Counted from the first letter of the stretch, positions 51,192 to 60,901 are shown. The stretch: 64,000 nucleotides of DNA from Chryseobacterium takakiae (GCF_900129385.1 NZ_FQVO01000010.1:1-64000); one strand, 5' to 3'. The notes: generated from the sequence alone by a model not told the origin. Numbers and translations are program-made.

Positions 51192-51911
51192 CTACCATTT
51201 TGCCAATCTCTTCAGATAAGCCTGAACCGTATTTTCCAATCCCATATACAAAGCTTCAGAAATCAAAGCATGGCCAATTGAAACCTCAAGCAGGTTAGGG
51301 ATATTGTCTGCAAAATATTTGAGATTATCAAGGCTCAGATCGTGCCCGGCATTTAATCCAAGTCCGAAATCTACCGCTGTCAATGCTGTATCGTAATAAG
51401 GTTTTATGGCTAATTCTTTATTGCTTGTGTAGTTTTTCGCATATGCTTCTGTATAAAGCTCGATCCTGTCCGTTCCGGTTTTGGCAGCATATTCCACCAA
51501 TTCCGGATTAGGGTCCAAAAAAATTGAGGTGCGGATACCGGCATTTTTAAACTCAGCTATAATTTCTGTAAGAAAACCAAGGTGTTTTTTAGTATCCCAT
51601 CCTGCGTTGGAAGTGATGGCATCGTCAGCGTCCGGAACCAAAGTTACCTGTTCGGGTTTTACATCTAAGACCATATCGATAAAAGATCTGTGCGGATTTC
51701 CTTCGATATTGAATTCTGTTGTTACAAGCGGTTTAAGATCATAAACATCTTTTCTGGTAATATGTCTTTCATCCGGTCTGGGATGAATGGTAATTCCCTG
51801 ACCGCCATATTCCTGAATTTTTACTGCAGCTTCCGTTACACTGGGCGTTTCACCTCCTCTGGCATTTCTTATGGTTGCAATTTTATTAATGTTTACACTA
51901 AGTTTTGTCAT
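51192..51911 (-). CDS. pdxJ: Pyridoxine 5'-phosphate synthase PdxJ
   Basis: The ATG at 51911 (MTKLSVNINKIATIRNARGG) gives 239 residues, the family's usual length. Landmarks are GITIHPRPDERHIT, EFNIEGNPHRSFIDMVL, VTLVPDADDAITSNAGWD and GLNAGHDLSLDNL. PdxJ condenses 3-amino-acetone phosphate and deoxyxylulose phosphate in vitamin B6 synthesis. Its first 14 bases overlap the end of the membrane protein gene upstream, so the two are coupled. Confidence 0.95.
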   Translation of the reverse strand: MTKLSVNINKIATIRNARGGETPSVTEAAVKIQEYGGQGITIHPRPDERHITRKDVYDLKPLVTTEFNIEGNPHRSFIDMVLDVKPEQVTLVPDADDAITSNAGWDTKKHLGFLTEIIAEFKNAGIRTSIFLDPNPELVEYAAKTGTDRIELYTEAYAKNYTSNKELAIKPYYDTALTAVDFGLGLNAGHDLSLDNLKYFADNIPNLLEVSIGHALISEALYMGLENTVQAYLKRLAKW

Positions 51912-52872
51912 TTCTACTGATAAGTTTTTGAAATACTGTCCTGACGGATAAGGCATTAAGCGGAAATTCAGCAAGTACATGCAGCATGCTCAGAACAAAT
52001 AATACCGTCAGACCCATTTGATAATTATACAAATACAAAGCTATTGATAAAATCCAAATTGCAGAAACGAAAAGTGTATTTTTTAGGCTTAAAGATCTTG
52101 CCCATCCAATTACTGAAGTCTTTACGAACCAGTTCAGATAATGGAAGGTATAAGCAAAAGCAATGAAAATCTGCACTTTTAAAACTCCGGAAACAACCGA
52201 TATATTTTTCCCTGTTAAAAAAACAAGCTGTTCATTAATAATTTTAAAACCTGTAGAATTAAATACCTTTTCAGACCTTTCTCTGGAAAAAACGAAATTT
52301 TCCACGGGTAAAAAAGCAATCATAAACGGTATTGCCAATAGCAATATGACCGTAAAAAGTGCAGTAATATGTGATGACCTTAAATAACCTGAAATCATAA
52401 AAAGTGCCGTAAATATATAAACATGGATCAGTGTCGGAAGAAATAACCCCAGCAAAATAATCAGACTCGGTTTGAAAAACGAGAGCAGTATCAATATTAA
52501 TAATAAAAATACTGCTAAAAACTTAGCATAATTTTTCTCAGATATCAAAATCAGGTAGGCTGAGAAAATAAAAAACAGACCGATAATACTTCCGTATATA
52601 ATATTTGCCCTGAATAAAGCAACATTCAAATAAATTATAAAAAGCAATCCTACGACACAGAGTGCAAAAAATAAAAACTTTCCCGCATGTGTCTTCTTTA
52701 CAAAAAAATTTTTTCTTTTCAGCCAGTGCAGTTCGGTAAGATAATGCAGCGGTCCCAATACCGCGTACGAAAACAGGAAGACATCAAAAGGTAATAAACA
52801 TGCCAGTAAAAATGAAAATACCAGCATGAGAACATTAAAAAATTCTATTCTATTATTGATGGCCGAATACAC
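51898..52872 (-). CDS. Polytopic membrane protein with His/Glu motifs
   Basis: The frame starts at GTG 52872; an ATG at residue 16 (52827) is the alternative. The 324-residue protein has about eight to nine membrane helices. It has three His-containing segments near membrane ends: LGPLHYLTELHWL, AYTFHYLNWFVKT and SMLHVLAEFPLNALS. These could bind a metal, as in Brp/Blh-like carotenoid oxygenases, but the family is not established. It overlaps pdxJ by 14 bases and follows the MscS gene. Confidence 0.7.
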   Translation of the reverse strand: MYSAINNRIEFFNVLMLVFSFLLACLLPFDVFLFSYAVLGPLHYLTELHWLKRKNFFVKKTHAGKFLFFALCVVGLLFIIYLNVALFRANIIYGSIIGLFFIFSAYLILISEKNYAKFLAVFLLLILILLSFFKPSLIILLGLFLPTLIHVYIFTALFMISGYLRSSHITALFTVILLLAIPFMIAFLPVENFVFSRERSEKVFNSTGFKIINEQLVFLTGKNISVVSGVLKVQIFIAFAYTFHYLNWFVKTSVIGWARSLSLKNTLFVSAIWILSIALYLYNYQMGLTVLFVLSMLHVLAEFPLNALSVRTVFQKLISRNDKT

Positions 52873-52886
52873 AATTTTTAACAGAA

Positions 52887-54146
52887 TTATACTTTTACCT
52901 GCATCACTTCAAGATCAAACTCCTTTGACGCCACCAGCAAATGATCAAAAATATCAGACTGGATTTCCTCAAAGCGTACCCATTCTGTATCATTGGTAAA
53001 AGCATAAATTTCAAGAGGAAGCCCCTGCGGTGTACTGTTGAGCTGACGTACCATGATGGGACCTTCTTTATCCAATTCCGGAATACGTTCTATATACTTT
53101 TGGGCATAATATCTGAAAACACCAATATTGGTAAGCTGCCTGCCGTTGATGATCTCTTCTTTATGCGCCATATTCTCTTTTTCTTTTTTCAGCTCCAACG
53201 ATCGCTCACTAAGATAATCAGAAATCAGGTTAATGCTTTTAAGGCGCTCAATATCTTCATCATTAAGAAATTTAAATGAGTTGATATTAAAGAAAATAGA
53301 TTTTTTAATTCTTCTTCCATTCGTCTCGGAGATTACCTGCATATTTTTGATCTCTGTAGTGAGAAGATCATACGTAGGAATGGTGGAAAAGGTCCTGTCG
53401 AAATTATTGATTTTTGTGGTCAGAAGGTTGATTTCAGCAATATTACCTTCAATATTATACTTTGGAATATTTACCCAGTCTCCTACTTTGAGATTTTTAG
53501 AAGTTGCCACATGAAGCCCGGTCACAAATCCCAGAATGGTATCACGGAATACAAGAACGAGAACAGCCGTAATCGCCCCAAGACTACCGACAATAGTTGT
53601 TCCTTTAATCCCGAAGATTACGCAGATCCCAACAACTGAGAATAGAAAAATACCTAAAATTTTTACGGTCTCCGAAATAGCATTCAGGGCCATGATTTTG
53701 TAAAAATCCTGTTTAATGACAAAATAATTCCTGAAAGCAGTCAATCCTCTGTACAGCATTCCTGCAAATATCATCACAAGGCCTAAATTAACACATCTTA
53801 TAATAAATGTGGTTGTTTTGGTTAAAGCCCCTGCAAATATAGATTCATGAATACTTCCAATAATCAAAAGCGCAATTAAATGAGCAATTGAATTGGTAAT
53901 TCTTGATTCATAAATTGAATTTATGGCAGGATATTTTTCTTTGTTTCTGAAAATCCTGAAAACGCTATTGATTATGACTTTAAAAACAAAATCAATAACC
54001 AGAAAGATAGCGATCAGCAAAAGAATCTTTACAATAATATGAAATACGAAATCAAGGCCGGATGGTGCAATTCGGCTGATGTAACGGTAAAGAGGTTCAC
54101 TCAATCCCTGTATGAGATCCTTTGTTTCTTCTAATTGGTCGTTCAT
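52887..54146 (-). CDS. MscS-family mechanosensitive channel
   Basis: The ATG at 54146 begins MNDQLEETKDLIQGLSEPLY. The 419-residue protein has about five membrane helices. The last pore helix (SLGAITAVLVLVFRDTILGF) is followed by the MscS domain VTGLHVATSKNLKVGDWVNI and NLLTTKINNFDRTFSTIPTY. It would open under membrane tension and release solutes. It is longer than MscS (286 residues), like the YbdG/MscM group. Confidence 0.9.
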   Translation of the reverse strand: MNDQLEETKDLIQGLSEPLYRYISRIAPSGLDFVFHIIVKILLLIAIFLVIDFVFKVIINSVFRIFRNKEKYPAINSIYESRITNSIAHLIALLIIGSIHESIFAGALTKTTTFIIRCVNLGLVMIFAGMLYRGLTAFRNYFVIKQDFYKIMALNAISETVKILGIFLFSVVGICVIFGIKGTTIVGSLGAITAVLVLVFRDTILGFVTGLHVATSKNLKVGDWVNIPKYNIEGNIAEINLLTTKINNFDRTFSTIPTYDLLTTEIKNMQVISETNGRRIKKSIFFNINSFKFLNDEDIERLKSINLISDYLSERSLELKKEKENMAHKEEIINGRQLTNIGVFRYYAQKYIERIPELDKEGPIMVRQLNSTPQGLPLEIYAFTNDTEWVRFEEIQSDIFDHLLVASKEFDLEVMQVKV

Positions 54147-54372
54147 TACAGCAAATTTAGGAAAATAAGTAATTTTTATACAGATATCTTTTAGCAATTT
54201 TTATCCCAAAAATAATTACGTTGGTTTTATGGAAATTTTAATTTTTTTTTTAAGCCACCCAGCTCCTCTTCAAACGCCTATTAACAAATAAGTCTTTTAT
54301 AATAATAAACAATATTATATTAATATATTTAAAAAAAATAACATTTTTATGATTTTATGTTTAATATTTTTT

Positions 54373-54380
54373 TAAATTTG
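54373..54380 (+). promoter_or_regulatory. -7 promoter element of the 54416 gene
   Basis: TAAATTTG matches TAnnTTTG and lies 35 bases before the lipoprotein ATG. A TTG at the usual upstream distance is not present. Confidence 0.45.
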
Positions 54381-54415
54381 ATACAAACTAAACAAAACTA
54401 CAAAACCATATACAT

Positions 54416-55597
54416 ATGAAAAAACACTACTTTCTAATTTTATTGTGTGTATTTACACTTTTAACGAACTGCTCCGGAGGCGACGACGCGCCGGCAGTTA
54501 CTGAAAACACAAATACAGCCGTTAAAACCGGGAAGCTTACCGGAAAGGTAATGTCAAAAAACGGAACCAAACCTATTGGAGGCGCTTCTGTTTTTACCTT
54601 TGATGACAAGTATAAAATCTATTACACGACTTCAGATTCAGAAGGTAATTTCACACTTGATGCTCCCGCCGGAAACCGTACCATTTATATCCAGACCGGT
54701 AACGGAACCAATTTCCGCACAGAAATTTCCGCAGTGGTTAAAGACAATGAAACAGTTGCTCTTGATGCAAATCAGACCAAACTTAACCAGGTTGCAAAAA
54801 TTGCTTACGTAAAAGGAACTTATGATAAGATAGAGGACATTATTCAGATTTTAGGATATACCGCAACAGAAATCACAAATAACGATCTGGCTAATATGAC
54901 CACAATTTCGCAATACGACATTATATTCCTCAATTGCGGCTCCAGAAGCAGCACAACAAATCCCGCACTTTACACAGCAATTGATGCCAACTTAGCCATT
55001 TTTGTGGCCAACGGGGGAAGTATCTATGCTTCAGACTGGGATGTGGCTTATTTAGTAGGCGGAACCACCAATACCAATAACTGCGCGTTGCCGGGAGGAT
55101 TTGTGCCTGATTCAAAATTATGCTCCAAAAATATCGGAAGCTCCGGCAATGTAGCCGCTACGGTAAACAATGCCGGATTGACCTCTGCTTTAGGCTTCAA
55201 CACGCTTAATCTGGATTATGATTTAGGAGCATGGCAAAAAATAATCAATTATGATCCTGCTTATTGGGAAGTACTGGTGAAAGAAACTTCATCAAATGAT
55301 GCGTTGATGATCAGAACCAACCATTTTGCTGCAACGGGGATTCCGGTTACTCCAATAGGAAATGCTGCAAACACAACTTTTGTAACGGTTTGTGTAACCC
55401 TTCCCGGAAATATCCAGATCAGCCTTTCTGTTCCTCAGGCAGTAGTTCCTTTCCTTGTTGCATTGGGCGCAACAGTGGGGCCATGCTCAGGAGCTTCCAA
55501 CAGCGGTTATATTTATTACACTACTTTCCATAACCACGCTTCAGGAAATATTGGTAACGCCGGTGTGATTCTACAATATGTAATTTTAAACCTTTAA
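54416..55597 (+). CDS. Surface lipoprotein with carboxypeptidase-regulatory and ThuA-like domains
   Basis: The 393-residue protein has a lipoprotein signal peptide with lipobox LTNC, followed by SGGDD, an acidic surface-export signal. Residues about 40-115 (GKLTGKVMSKNGTKPIGGASVFT) form a carboxypeptidase-regulatory-like beta-sandwich. The rest (VAKIAYVKGTYDKIEDIIQIL, YDIIFLNCGSRSS, IFVANGGSIYASDWD) looks like a ThuA/class I amidotransferase-like fold, in which the Cys in FLNCG is at the nucleophile position. Function is unknown. Single gene with its own terminator. Confidence 0.75.
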   Translation: MKKHYFLILLCVFTLLTNCSGGDDAPAVTENTNTAVKTGKLTGKVMSKNGTKPIGGASVFTFDDKYKIYYTTSDSEGNFTLDAPAGNRTIYIQTGNGTNFRTEISAVVKDNETVALDANQTKLNQVAKIAYVKGTYDKIEDIIQILGYTATEITNNDLANMTTISQYDIIFLNCGSRSSTTNPALYTAIDANLAIFVANGGSIYASDWDVAYLVGGTTNTNNCALPGGFVPDSKLCSKNIGSSGNVAATVNNAGLTSALGFNTLNLDYDLGAWQKIINYDPAYWEVLVKETSSNDALMIRTNHFAATGIPVTPIGNAANTTFVTVCVTLPGNIQISLSVPQAVVPFLVALGATVGPCSGASNSGYIYYTTFHNHASGNIGNAGVILQYVILNL

Positions 55598-55620
55598 TAA
55601 AAACTTCACCTTAAACATGG

Positions 55621-55650
55621 AAGTGGCTTTTCTGAAGCCACTTTTTTTTA
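55621..55650 (+). terminator. Intrinsic terminator of the 54416 gene
   Basis: AAGTGGCTT (55621-55629) and AAGCCACTT (55635-55643) form a perfect 9-bp stem around TTCTG, followed by a T-run. It lies 24 bases after the stop codon. Confidence 0.88.
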
Positions 55651-55676
55651 TATCTTTTCATTAAATTAAAAAAAAA

Positions 55677-56168
55677 ATGGACACAGCCTTAATTGATATT
55701 CTTTGCCTTATTCTTCTGTTTTTGGGAATTCTAGGAACTTTTTTGCCTGTTTTACCGGGTCTGCTGCTAAGTATCTGCGGACTTCTGATCTATAAATTCG
55801 GAACCGACTCGGACCTCAGCATGATCTACATCTGGACTTTTATAATCCTTACGATTGCCTCTGTCATTCTTAATTATGTCATTCCGGCAAAGACTAATCA
55901 GAAATATGGCGGAACGCGGTGGGGAAGTATCGGCTCAGTGATCGGAACGATTGTAGGAATATTTATTCCAATTCCTTTAGGATTTTTAGTGGGAATGTTT
56001 GCCGGTGTTTTTATAGGAGAGCTTCTTCATGACAGTAAAGATATCAATAAAGCTTTAAAATCAACCAAAGGTGCTTTCATTGGGTTTATTTACGGCACCG
56101 GATTCAGTTTTGTGGTGGGTGTGGCAATGTTTTTGGTGGTAGTATTGGATATGCTTTCCATTATTTAA
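55677..56168 (+). CDS. DUF456 family membrane protein
   Basis: The 163-residue protein has about four to five membrane helices. DUF456 features are LGTFLPVLPGLLLSICGLLIY near the start, TNQKYGGTRWGSIGSVIGTI and GMFAGVFIGELLHD. Function is not known. It is followed 9 bases later by a lipoprotein gene. Confidence 0.85.
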   Translation: MDTALIDILCLILLFLGILGTFLPVLPGLLLSICGLLIYKFGTDSDLSMIYIWTFIILTIASVILNYVIPAKTNQKYGGTRWGSIGSVIGTIVGIFIPIPLGFLVGMFAGVFIGELLHDSKDINKALKSTKGAFIGFIYGTGFSFVVGVAMFLVVVLDMLSII

Positions 56169-56177
56169 AACAAAAAA

Positions 56178-56672
56178 ATGTTGTACAAAGCCATTATATT
56201 AAGTGCAGGACTGTTATTAATTAACTGCAAAACGCAAAAAGGAACCCAAGTTCCGCTAAAAGACCACGTGGAAAATTCAGGGAATATTACAAAAAACACT
56301 ACTGAAGATTCTGTGATCTACTTCAATGAAGGTGAAAACAGGTTTTTGGATGAATGCCAGATGAATGTAACATTCAAAGGTATTTCTGAAGACAGCCGCT
56401 GCCCGAAAGACGTTAATTGCATCTGGGCCGGAGTTGCCGTAGCGGAAGTGGAAGTAATGGGAACAGCAACAAGACCTGTGACTTTATCCCTTGCAAGCCT
56501 TGATAATAAGGGACGAAATTACCATCAATCCGCAGATTTCAATGGATATACGATCACCTTAACAGAAGTAACCCCATACCCTGAATCTGGAGAAAGCACA
56601 AAAAGCCTTAAAGGAAAATATAAAATAGGCATAGTGATCAAAAAATCTGATAATACCTCTACCATGAAATAG
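56178..56672 (+). CDS. Lipoprotein, unknown function
   Basis: The 164-residue protein has a signal peptide with lipobox LLINC. A conserved-looking core reads DECQMNVTFKGISEDSRCPKDVNCIWAG and YHQSADFNGYTITLTEVTPYP (Cys-linked strands). The RCPxxxxCxWAG pattern recurs in small exported proteins of many bacteria, of unknown role. It overlaps the convergent uracil-DNA glycosylase gene by 14 bases at its end. Confidence 0.75.
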   Translation: MLYKAIILSAGLLLINCKTQKGTQVPLKDHVENSGNITKNTTEDSVIYFNEGENRFLDECQMNVTFKGISEDSRCPKDVNCIWAGVAVAEVEVMGTATRPVTLSLASLDNKGRNYHQSADFNGYTITLTEVTPYPESGESTKSLKGKYKIGIVIKKSDNTSTMK

Positions 56673-57300
56673 GCTTCTTTCCTTTGGAAATAAGATATTC
56701 GTTAATTTTTGAAAAAGGCTTGCTTCCGAAAAATCCCCTGTGAACGGAAAAAGGCGACGGATGCGCAGATTTTAAAATAAAATGTTTGGCCGGATCTATA
56801 AGTTCGGCTTTTTTTTGGGCGAAAGCGCCCCACAGTACAAAAACCACATTTTCTTTTTTATCCGAAATTTCTTTGATTATAAAATCCGTAAACTTTTCCC
56901 AGCCGAGATCTTTATGAGAGTTCGGAGAATGGGCGCGTACCGTTAACGTCGCATTTAACAGCAAAACACCCTGCTTCCCCCAGTCGTCCAGTTCTTTGGA
57001 AGTCCTTTCCACACCGATATCATTTTTAAGCTCGATAAAAATATTTTTCAGGGAAGGCGGCGCAGTAACCTGTTCCGAAACGGAAAAGCAAAGACCATTT
57101 GCCTGATAATCATTATGATAAGGATCCTGTCCGATAATTACCACCTCAACTTCATCGAAAGGCGTGATTTCCAGCGCTCTGAAAATCTGGCTTTTCGGAG
57201 GAAACACTTTTGTGGTTTTATACTCCTCCTTTACTTTTTCCCAAAGATTGGTAAAGTATTCGGTATTTTTTATCGGGGCTAATATTTCTGTCCAAGTCAT
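56659..57300 (-). CDS. ung: Uracil-DNA glycosylase (family 1)
   Basis: The 213-residue enzyme has VVIIGQDPYHNDYQANGLCFSV, with catalytic Asp and Tyr, LLNATLTVRAHSPNSH and the minor-groove loop SAHPSPFSVHRGFFG. It removes uracil from DNA. Length fits the family. It is a single gene and its end overlaps the preceding lipoprotein gene. Confidence 0.95.
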   Translation of the reverse strand: MTWTEILAPIKNTEYFTNLWEKVKEEYKTTKVFPPKSQIFRALEITPFDEVEVVIIGQDPYHNDYQANGLCFSVSEQVTAPPSLKNIFIELKNDIGVERTSKELDDWGKQGVLLLNATLTVRAHSPNSHKDLGWEKFTDFIIKEISDKKENVVFVLWGAFAQKKAELIDPAKHFILKSAHPSPFSVHRGFFGSKPFSKINEYLISKGKKPISW

Positions 57301-57802
57301 ATTGAATAATTTATCAGATGTTTTTTATTGATAGTTTTTAAACCTCAACTGCTCTGTAAGATCAAAAGTATTGCCATGAATTTAAAAATTTTATAAAAAA
57401 GTATCATGCAACCTTTTTCTCGATCACTGTTTATAATTGCCAAATATAAAAATATATCAGGATATCCAAAAATGAGCTCTGATCAGCATTTATAAAGTAA
57501 TCATTCATTGTCAATCCAACAAGATAATTCCAGTGACTTTCATCAGTATTCATCCTTCAAAGATTTATATGATTTATTTTTTTTGATACGTTTAAGCAAA
57601 TAAGCAGCTGAAAAATCACAATTATCATCCAGTCTTTAACAATCTTTAACTTATGTTTTGATTTTATTGAAAAATAAATAACCACAATTATATTAAGGAT
57701 TTATATCATATTTAAAAATTATCATAAAATTAACATAATATATACCTTTATATCACAAAACAAAAGAATATTACACAACATAATTAATAAATATTTGTCG
57801 AT
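57301..57802. other. Gene-free 502-base stretch
   Basis: It is very AT-rich with no credible frame or strong hairpin. A -7-like TACCTTTA at 57743-57750 may be the promoter of the YceI operon. Nothing else was seen. Confidence 0.5.
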
Positions 57803-58339
57803 ATGAAAACTTTAAGAATTTTCTTGAATGCTACAATGCTATGCGGAACATTATTTTTTTATCAAAATGCAGAGGCTCAAAAAATAAATCAGAAGACAAC
57901 AGTAATTGCTGTTAACGGAACTTCTCCTTTACACGACTGGGAAATGAATTCTTCAGCAGCTTATTTTACAGGAACCGTGAATGGAAATAACATATCCAAC
58001 GCCACTTTTACCATGCCTGTGAAAAACCTGAAAAGCAAAAAAGGAAGTACCATGGATAATAAAGCTTATGAAGCATTGAAATCTTCACAATATCCCACCA
58101 TCAGTTTTACAGCAGCTTCTATCAATTTCGGCAAAAGCAATGTAAGCGGAAAACTGACTATCGCAGGAGTTTCCAAAAATGTTTCTTTTCCCGTAAGTGT
58201 TGTTAAAAATGAAAATACTTACACCATTTATGGAACCGAAACCGTAAAACTTTCAGATTTCGGAATGAGCAGACCCGGATTTATGGGTATAAAAACAGGA
58301 GATGAAGTCACCATCAAAGTGAATATTACAGCCCAGTAA
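57803..58339 (+). CDS. YceI family protein, exported
   Basis: The 178-residue protein has a signal peptide (to about residue 25, QNAEAQ). Its YceI lipocalin-like barrel shows VIAVNGTSPLHDWEMNSSAAYFTG, NATFTMPVKNLKSKKGSTMDNKAYEAL and SKNVSFPVSVVKNENTY. YceI proteins bind isoprenoid quinones or other amphiphiles in the periplasm. It is followed by a porin and a second, divergent YceI-like gene. Confidence 0.9.
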   Translation: MKTLRIFLNATMLCGTLFFYQNAEAQKINQKTTVIAVNGTSPLHDWEMNSSAAYFTGTVNGNNISNATFTMPVKNLKSKKGSTMDNKAYEALKSSQYPTISFTAASINFGKSNVSGKLTIAGVSKNVSFPVSVVKNENTYTIYGTETVKLSDFGMSRPGFMGIKTGDEVTIKVNITAQ

Positions 58340-58387
58340 GAAATCAGCATCAAAACCATGATTAATCAATATTAAAAAATAAACGTT

Positions 58388-59659
58388 ATGAAAACCATTT
58401 ACATAAAAACAGCACTTTTAGGAACTATTTTACTTGCTAATACTGCACAGGCTCAACAGTTTCCTTTAGATAATCTTAAACCAAGAGACCAGAGAGGAAT
58501 CAATATTTTTGAAAATCCTAAAGATTCTGTAACAAGCTTTGAGAAACTTAAAGTAAGAATAGGCGGAGCATTCGCCCTACAATTCCAAGGCCTGAAACAT
58601 GAAAGCGGCGCAGATCAATCCGTTCCGGCAACCCAACTTTACGACATCGGAAATAACTTTAACCTTGCTACAGCGAACCTTGATATTGATGTGGCTTTAT
58701 ATGACGGCATCAATTTACATTTAAGAACATTTTTAAGTTCCCGCCACCACAATGAAACCTATGTAAAAGGAGGCTACCTTCAAATTGACAAGCTTGATTT
58801 TATCAAAAAAGATTTTTTGAGTGACTTTATGAAATATTCAACCATAAAATTCGGTCATGATGAAATTAATTACGGGGACGTGCACTTCAGAAGAAGCGAT
58901 AATGCCTACACCACCCAAAACCCGTTTGTTGGAAATTACCTGATGGACGCCTATGCAACAATGGTTTTTGCTGAATATTACTACCGCAGAGACGGATTCA
59001 TCGGAATGGGAGGTATTACCAACGGAAGACTCAACCAGAATGCCAACGGAGGAACAAGCCCTTCTTTATATGCTAAAATAGGCTACGACAAACAACTGAA
59101 CAGCGATCTCAGAGTACGTCTTACAGGATCCGTTTACAACACCGCCAATACCCAAAGACTGGATTTCTATGATGGTGACAGAGCCGGATCACGATACTAT
59201 TATGTGATGGAAAATGCCGCCGCCACTTCTTCTGCCAATTTCAGATCAGGACAGGTAGTACCGGATTTTAAAAACAAAGTGACTTCCATTATGATCAACC
59301 CGTTTGTAAGATATAAAGGTCTGGAATTCTTCGGAACTTTTGAAAACGCTTCAGGCAGAAATACGACAGAAATCGACCGCAGAACATGGAACCAGTATGC
59401 CGCGGAACTTATTTACCGATTCGGAAATAATGACAATCTGTACTTCGGGGGAAGATACAACCTGGTAAAAGGTGAACTGGCGACAGGAAATAAGGTAGAT
59501 GTAACCCGTTACAATATCGGCGGAGGATGGTTTATGACCAAAAACATTCTTACCAAAGCAGAATATGTCAATCAGAAATACGACGGCTACCCAACATCAA
59601 GCATCCTGTATGACGGCAAATTCAATGGATTTGTTCTGGAAGCTGCCATTTCTTTCTAA
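58388..59659 (+). CDS. Porin-like outer membrane protein
   Basis: The 423-residue protein has a signal peptide (NTAQAQ) and a beta-barrel resembling phosphate-selective porins (OprP-like): LRTFLSSRHHNETYVKGGYLQID, IKFGHDEINYGDVHFRRSDN, AELIYRFGNNDNLYFGGRYNL. It ends VLEAAISF with a C-terminal Phe for BAM insertion. The cargo is unknown. It lies 48 bases after the YceI gene. Confidence 0.85.
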   Translation: MKTIYIKTALLGTILLANTAQAQQFPLDNLKPRDQRGINIFENPKDSVTSFEKLKVRIGGAFALQFQGLKHESGADQSVPATQLYDIGNNFNLATANLDIDVALYDGINLHLRTFLSSRHHNETYVKGGYLQIDKLDFIKKDFLSDFMKYSTIKFGHDEINYGDVHFRRSDNAYTTQNPFVGNYLMDAYATMVFAEYYYRRDGFIGMGGITNGRLNQNANGGTSPSLYAKIGYDKQLNSDLRVRLTGSVYNTANTQRLDFYDGDRAGSRYYYVMENAAATSSANFRSGQVVPDFKNKVTSIMINPFVRYKGLEFFGTFENASGRNTTEIDRRTWNQYAAELIYRFGNNDNLYFGGRYNLVKGELATGNKVDVTRYNIGGGWFMTKNILTKAEYVNQKYDGYPTSSILYDGKFNGFVLEAAISF

Positions 59660-59710
59660 ATGCTAATCACAGAAAAAGCTATCCAAAGTTTTTTCAAAAC
59701 TACCTGAATT

Positions 59711-60217
59711 ATGAAACCTTTTTTAGCAGCAATTCCGTTTATAGTCGGAATATTTATGAATGCCCAGGAAAACTACATTCAGATCAATGGAAGCACTAAT
59801 ATTAATACTTTCAAATGTACCAACACTACATTCAGAACGCCTGGAGGCAATTTCATAATTAGTGAAAAAAGTCTTCCAAACATTGCACTGAAAGTAGACG
59901 ATTTCGATTGCCACAACAAAATAATGACCTCTGATTTTCAGAAAACTCTTTTAGCGGAAGATCATCCGTACCTTCATATAAAGTTTATTTCTTTAGACAG
60001 GAATAAAGCACTATACAATGCACAGATAGAAGTAAAGATGATTAACCGAAGTAAAATATACCATATCACATTGTGTCTTGAAAACGGAAAGCTTACTGGC
60101 AGAAGAAGTGTTAAATTCAGTGATTTTGATATATCACCTCCAAAAAGAATGGGTGGGATGATTGTAGTAAAGGATGATCTTAATCTCGTCTTTGCCCTTG
60201 CTACAAACACGCAATAA
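59711..60217 (+). CDS. Divergent YceI-like exported protein
   Basis: The 168-residue protein has a signal peptide (FIVGIFMNAQ). A YceI-like order of strands is visible: IQINGSTNINTFKC, then IALKVDDFDCHNKIMTSDFQKTLLAEDHPYLHIKF, then GRRSVKFSDFDISPPKRMGG. In YceI the corresponding last part reads VKLSDFGM. Two Cys (TFKC and FDC) could form a disulfide. It closes the YceI/porin operon. Confidence 0.65.
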   Translation: MKPFLAAIPFIVGIFMNAQENYIQINGSTNINTFKCTNTTFRTPGGNFIISEKSLPNIALKVDDFDCHNKIMTSDFQKTLLAEDHPYLHIKFISLDRNKALYNAQIEVKMINRSKIYHITLCLENGKLTGRRSVKFSDFDISPPKRMGGMIVVKDDLNLVFALATNTQ

Positions 60218-60267
60218 AAACAACACAATTTATTTTAGATTACAAAGAAATGTTTAAAGATTGATAA

Positions 60268-60299
60268 AGTCTGCAGTATTCAGTTACTGCAGGCTTTTG
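60268..60299 (+). terminator. Intrinsic terminator of the YceI/porin operon
   Basis: AGTCTGCAGTA (60268-60278) and TACTGCAGGCT (60285-60295) form an 11-bp stem with one G-T pair, followed by TTTT. It overlaps the 3' end of the convergent acetyltransferase gene. Confidence 0.82.
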
Positions 60300-60817
60300 G
60301 AACTGTAAACCCCATCATTTTTCAGGCTAAAAACCATATTTTCCGGAATCCCATCATCTATCCCTCCCTCTTCCAATACAAAATCATGTTTTGAAAGAAG
60401 TTTTTTTGAATTATCATTATAACGGTGAGTCATTGCCACAATTTCTTTCAAAAGCAAACTGTTAAAAGCGAAATTTATAACAGCTTTTAATGCCTCCGAC
60501 ATGATTCCTTTCCTGTGATAATCAGGTAACAGTTCATACCCCACTTCTGCAACCGTCCGGTCTTCAGAAAAATTCCAGAGACAGATGGTACCAATAAGAT
60601 TAGATTGGTCTTTTAAAGATATCCCCCAGTAAAATGTTTTATGATTTCGGGTGTTTTCTTTAATCGTTAGAATAAACTGCAGCGCATCGTAATTATTTTT
60701 GGGAGAAACTCTCTGCACATATTGATTGATAATTTCGTTGCTGCGAATTTTCAGAATATCATCGACATAGCTTTCGTTGATTTCTTTTAATTGCAGTCTT
60801 TCAGTTTCCAGTTTCAT
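60284..60817 (-). CDS. GNAT acetyltransferase (RimJ/RimL-like)
   Basis: The 177-residue protein starts MKLETERLQLKEI, typical of RimJ/RimL-like acetyltransferases. It has the acetyl-CoA loop LLPDYHRKGIMSEALKAVINF and the late NDNSKKLLSKHDFVLEEGG. It may acetylate N-terminal or other amino groups. Its 3' end holds the terminator of the convergent operon. Confidence 0.88.
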   Translation of the reverse strand: MKLETERLQLKEINESYVDDILKIRSNEIINQYVQRVSPKNNYDALQFILTIKENTRNHKTFYWGISLKDQSNLIGTICLWNFSEDRTVAEVGYELLPDYHRKGIMSEALKAVINFAFNSLLLKEIVAMTHRYNDNSKKLLSKHDFVLEEGGIDDGIPENMVFSLKNDGVYSSKSLQ

Positions 60818-60901
60818 AGCTCAAATATAATAAACATGATTAATAGATATTTTCAAATCTTCAAATTAGCTCATTTTCAAATTAAAATGCACATTTTTCA
60901 C

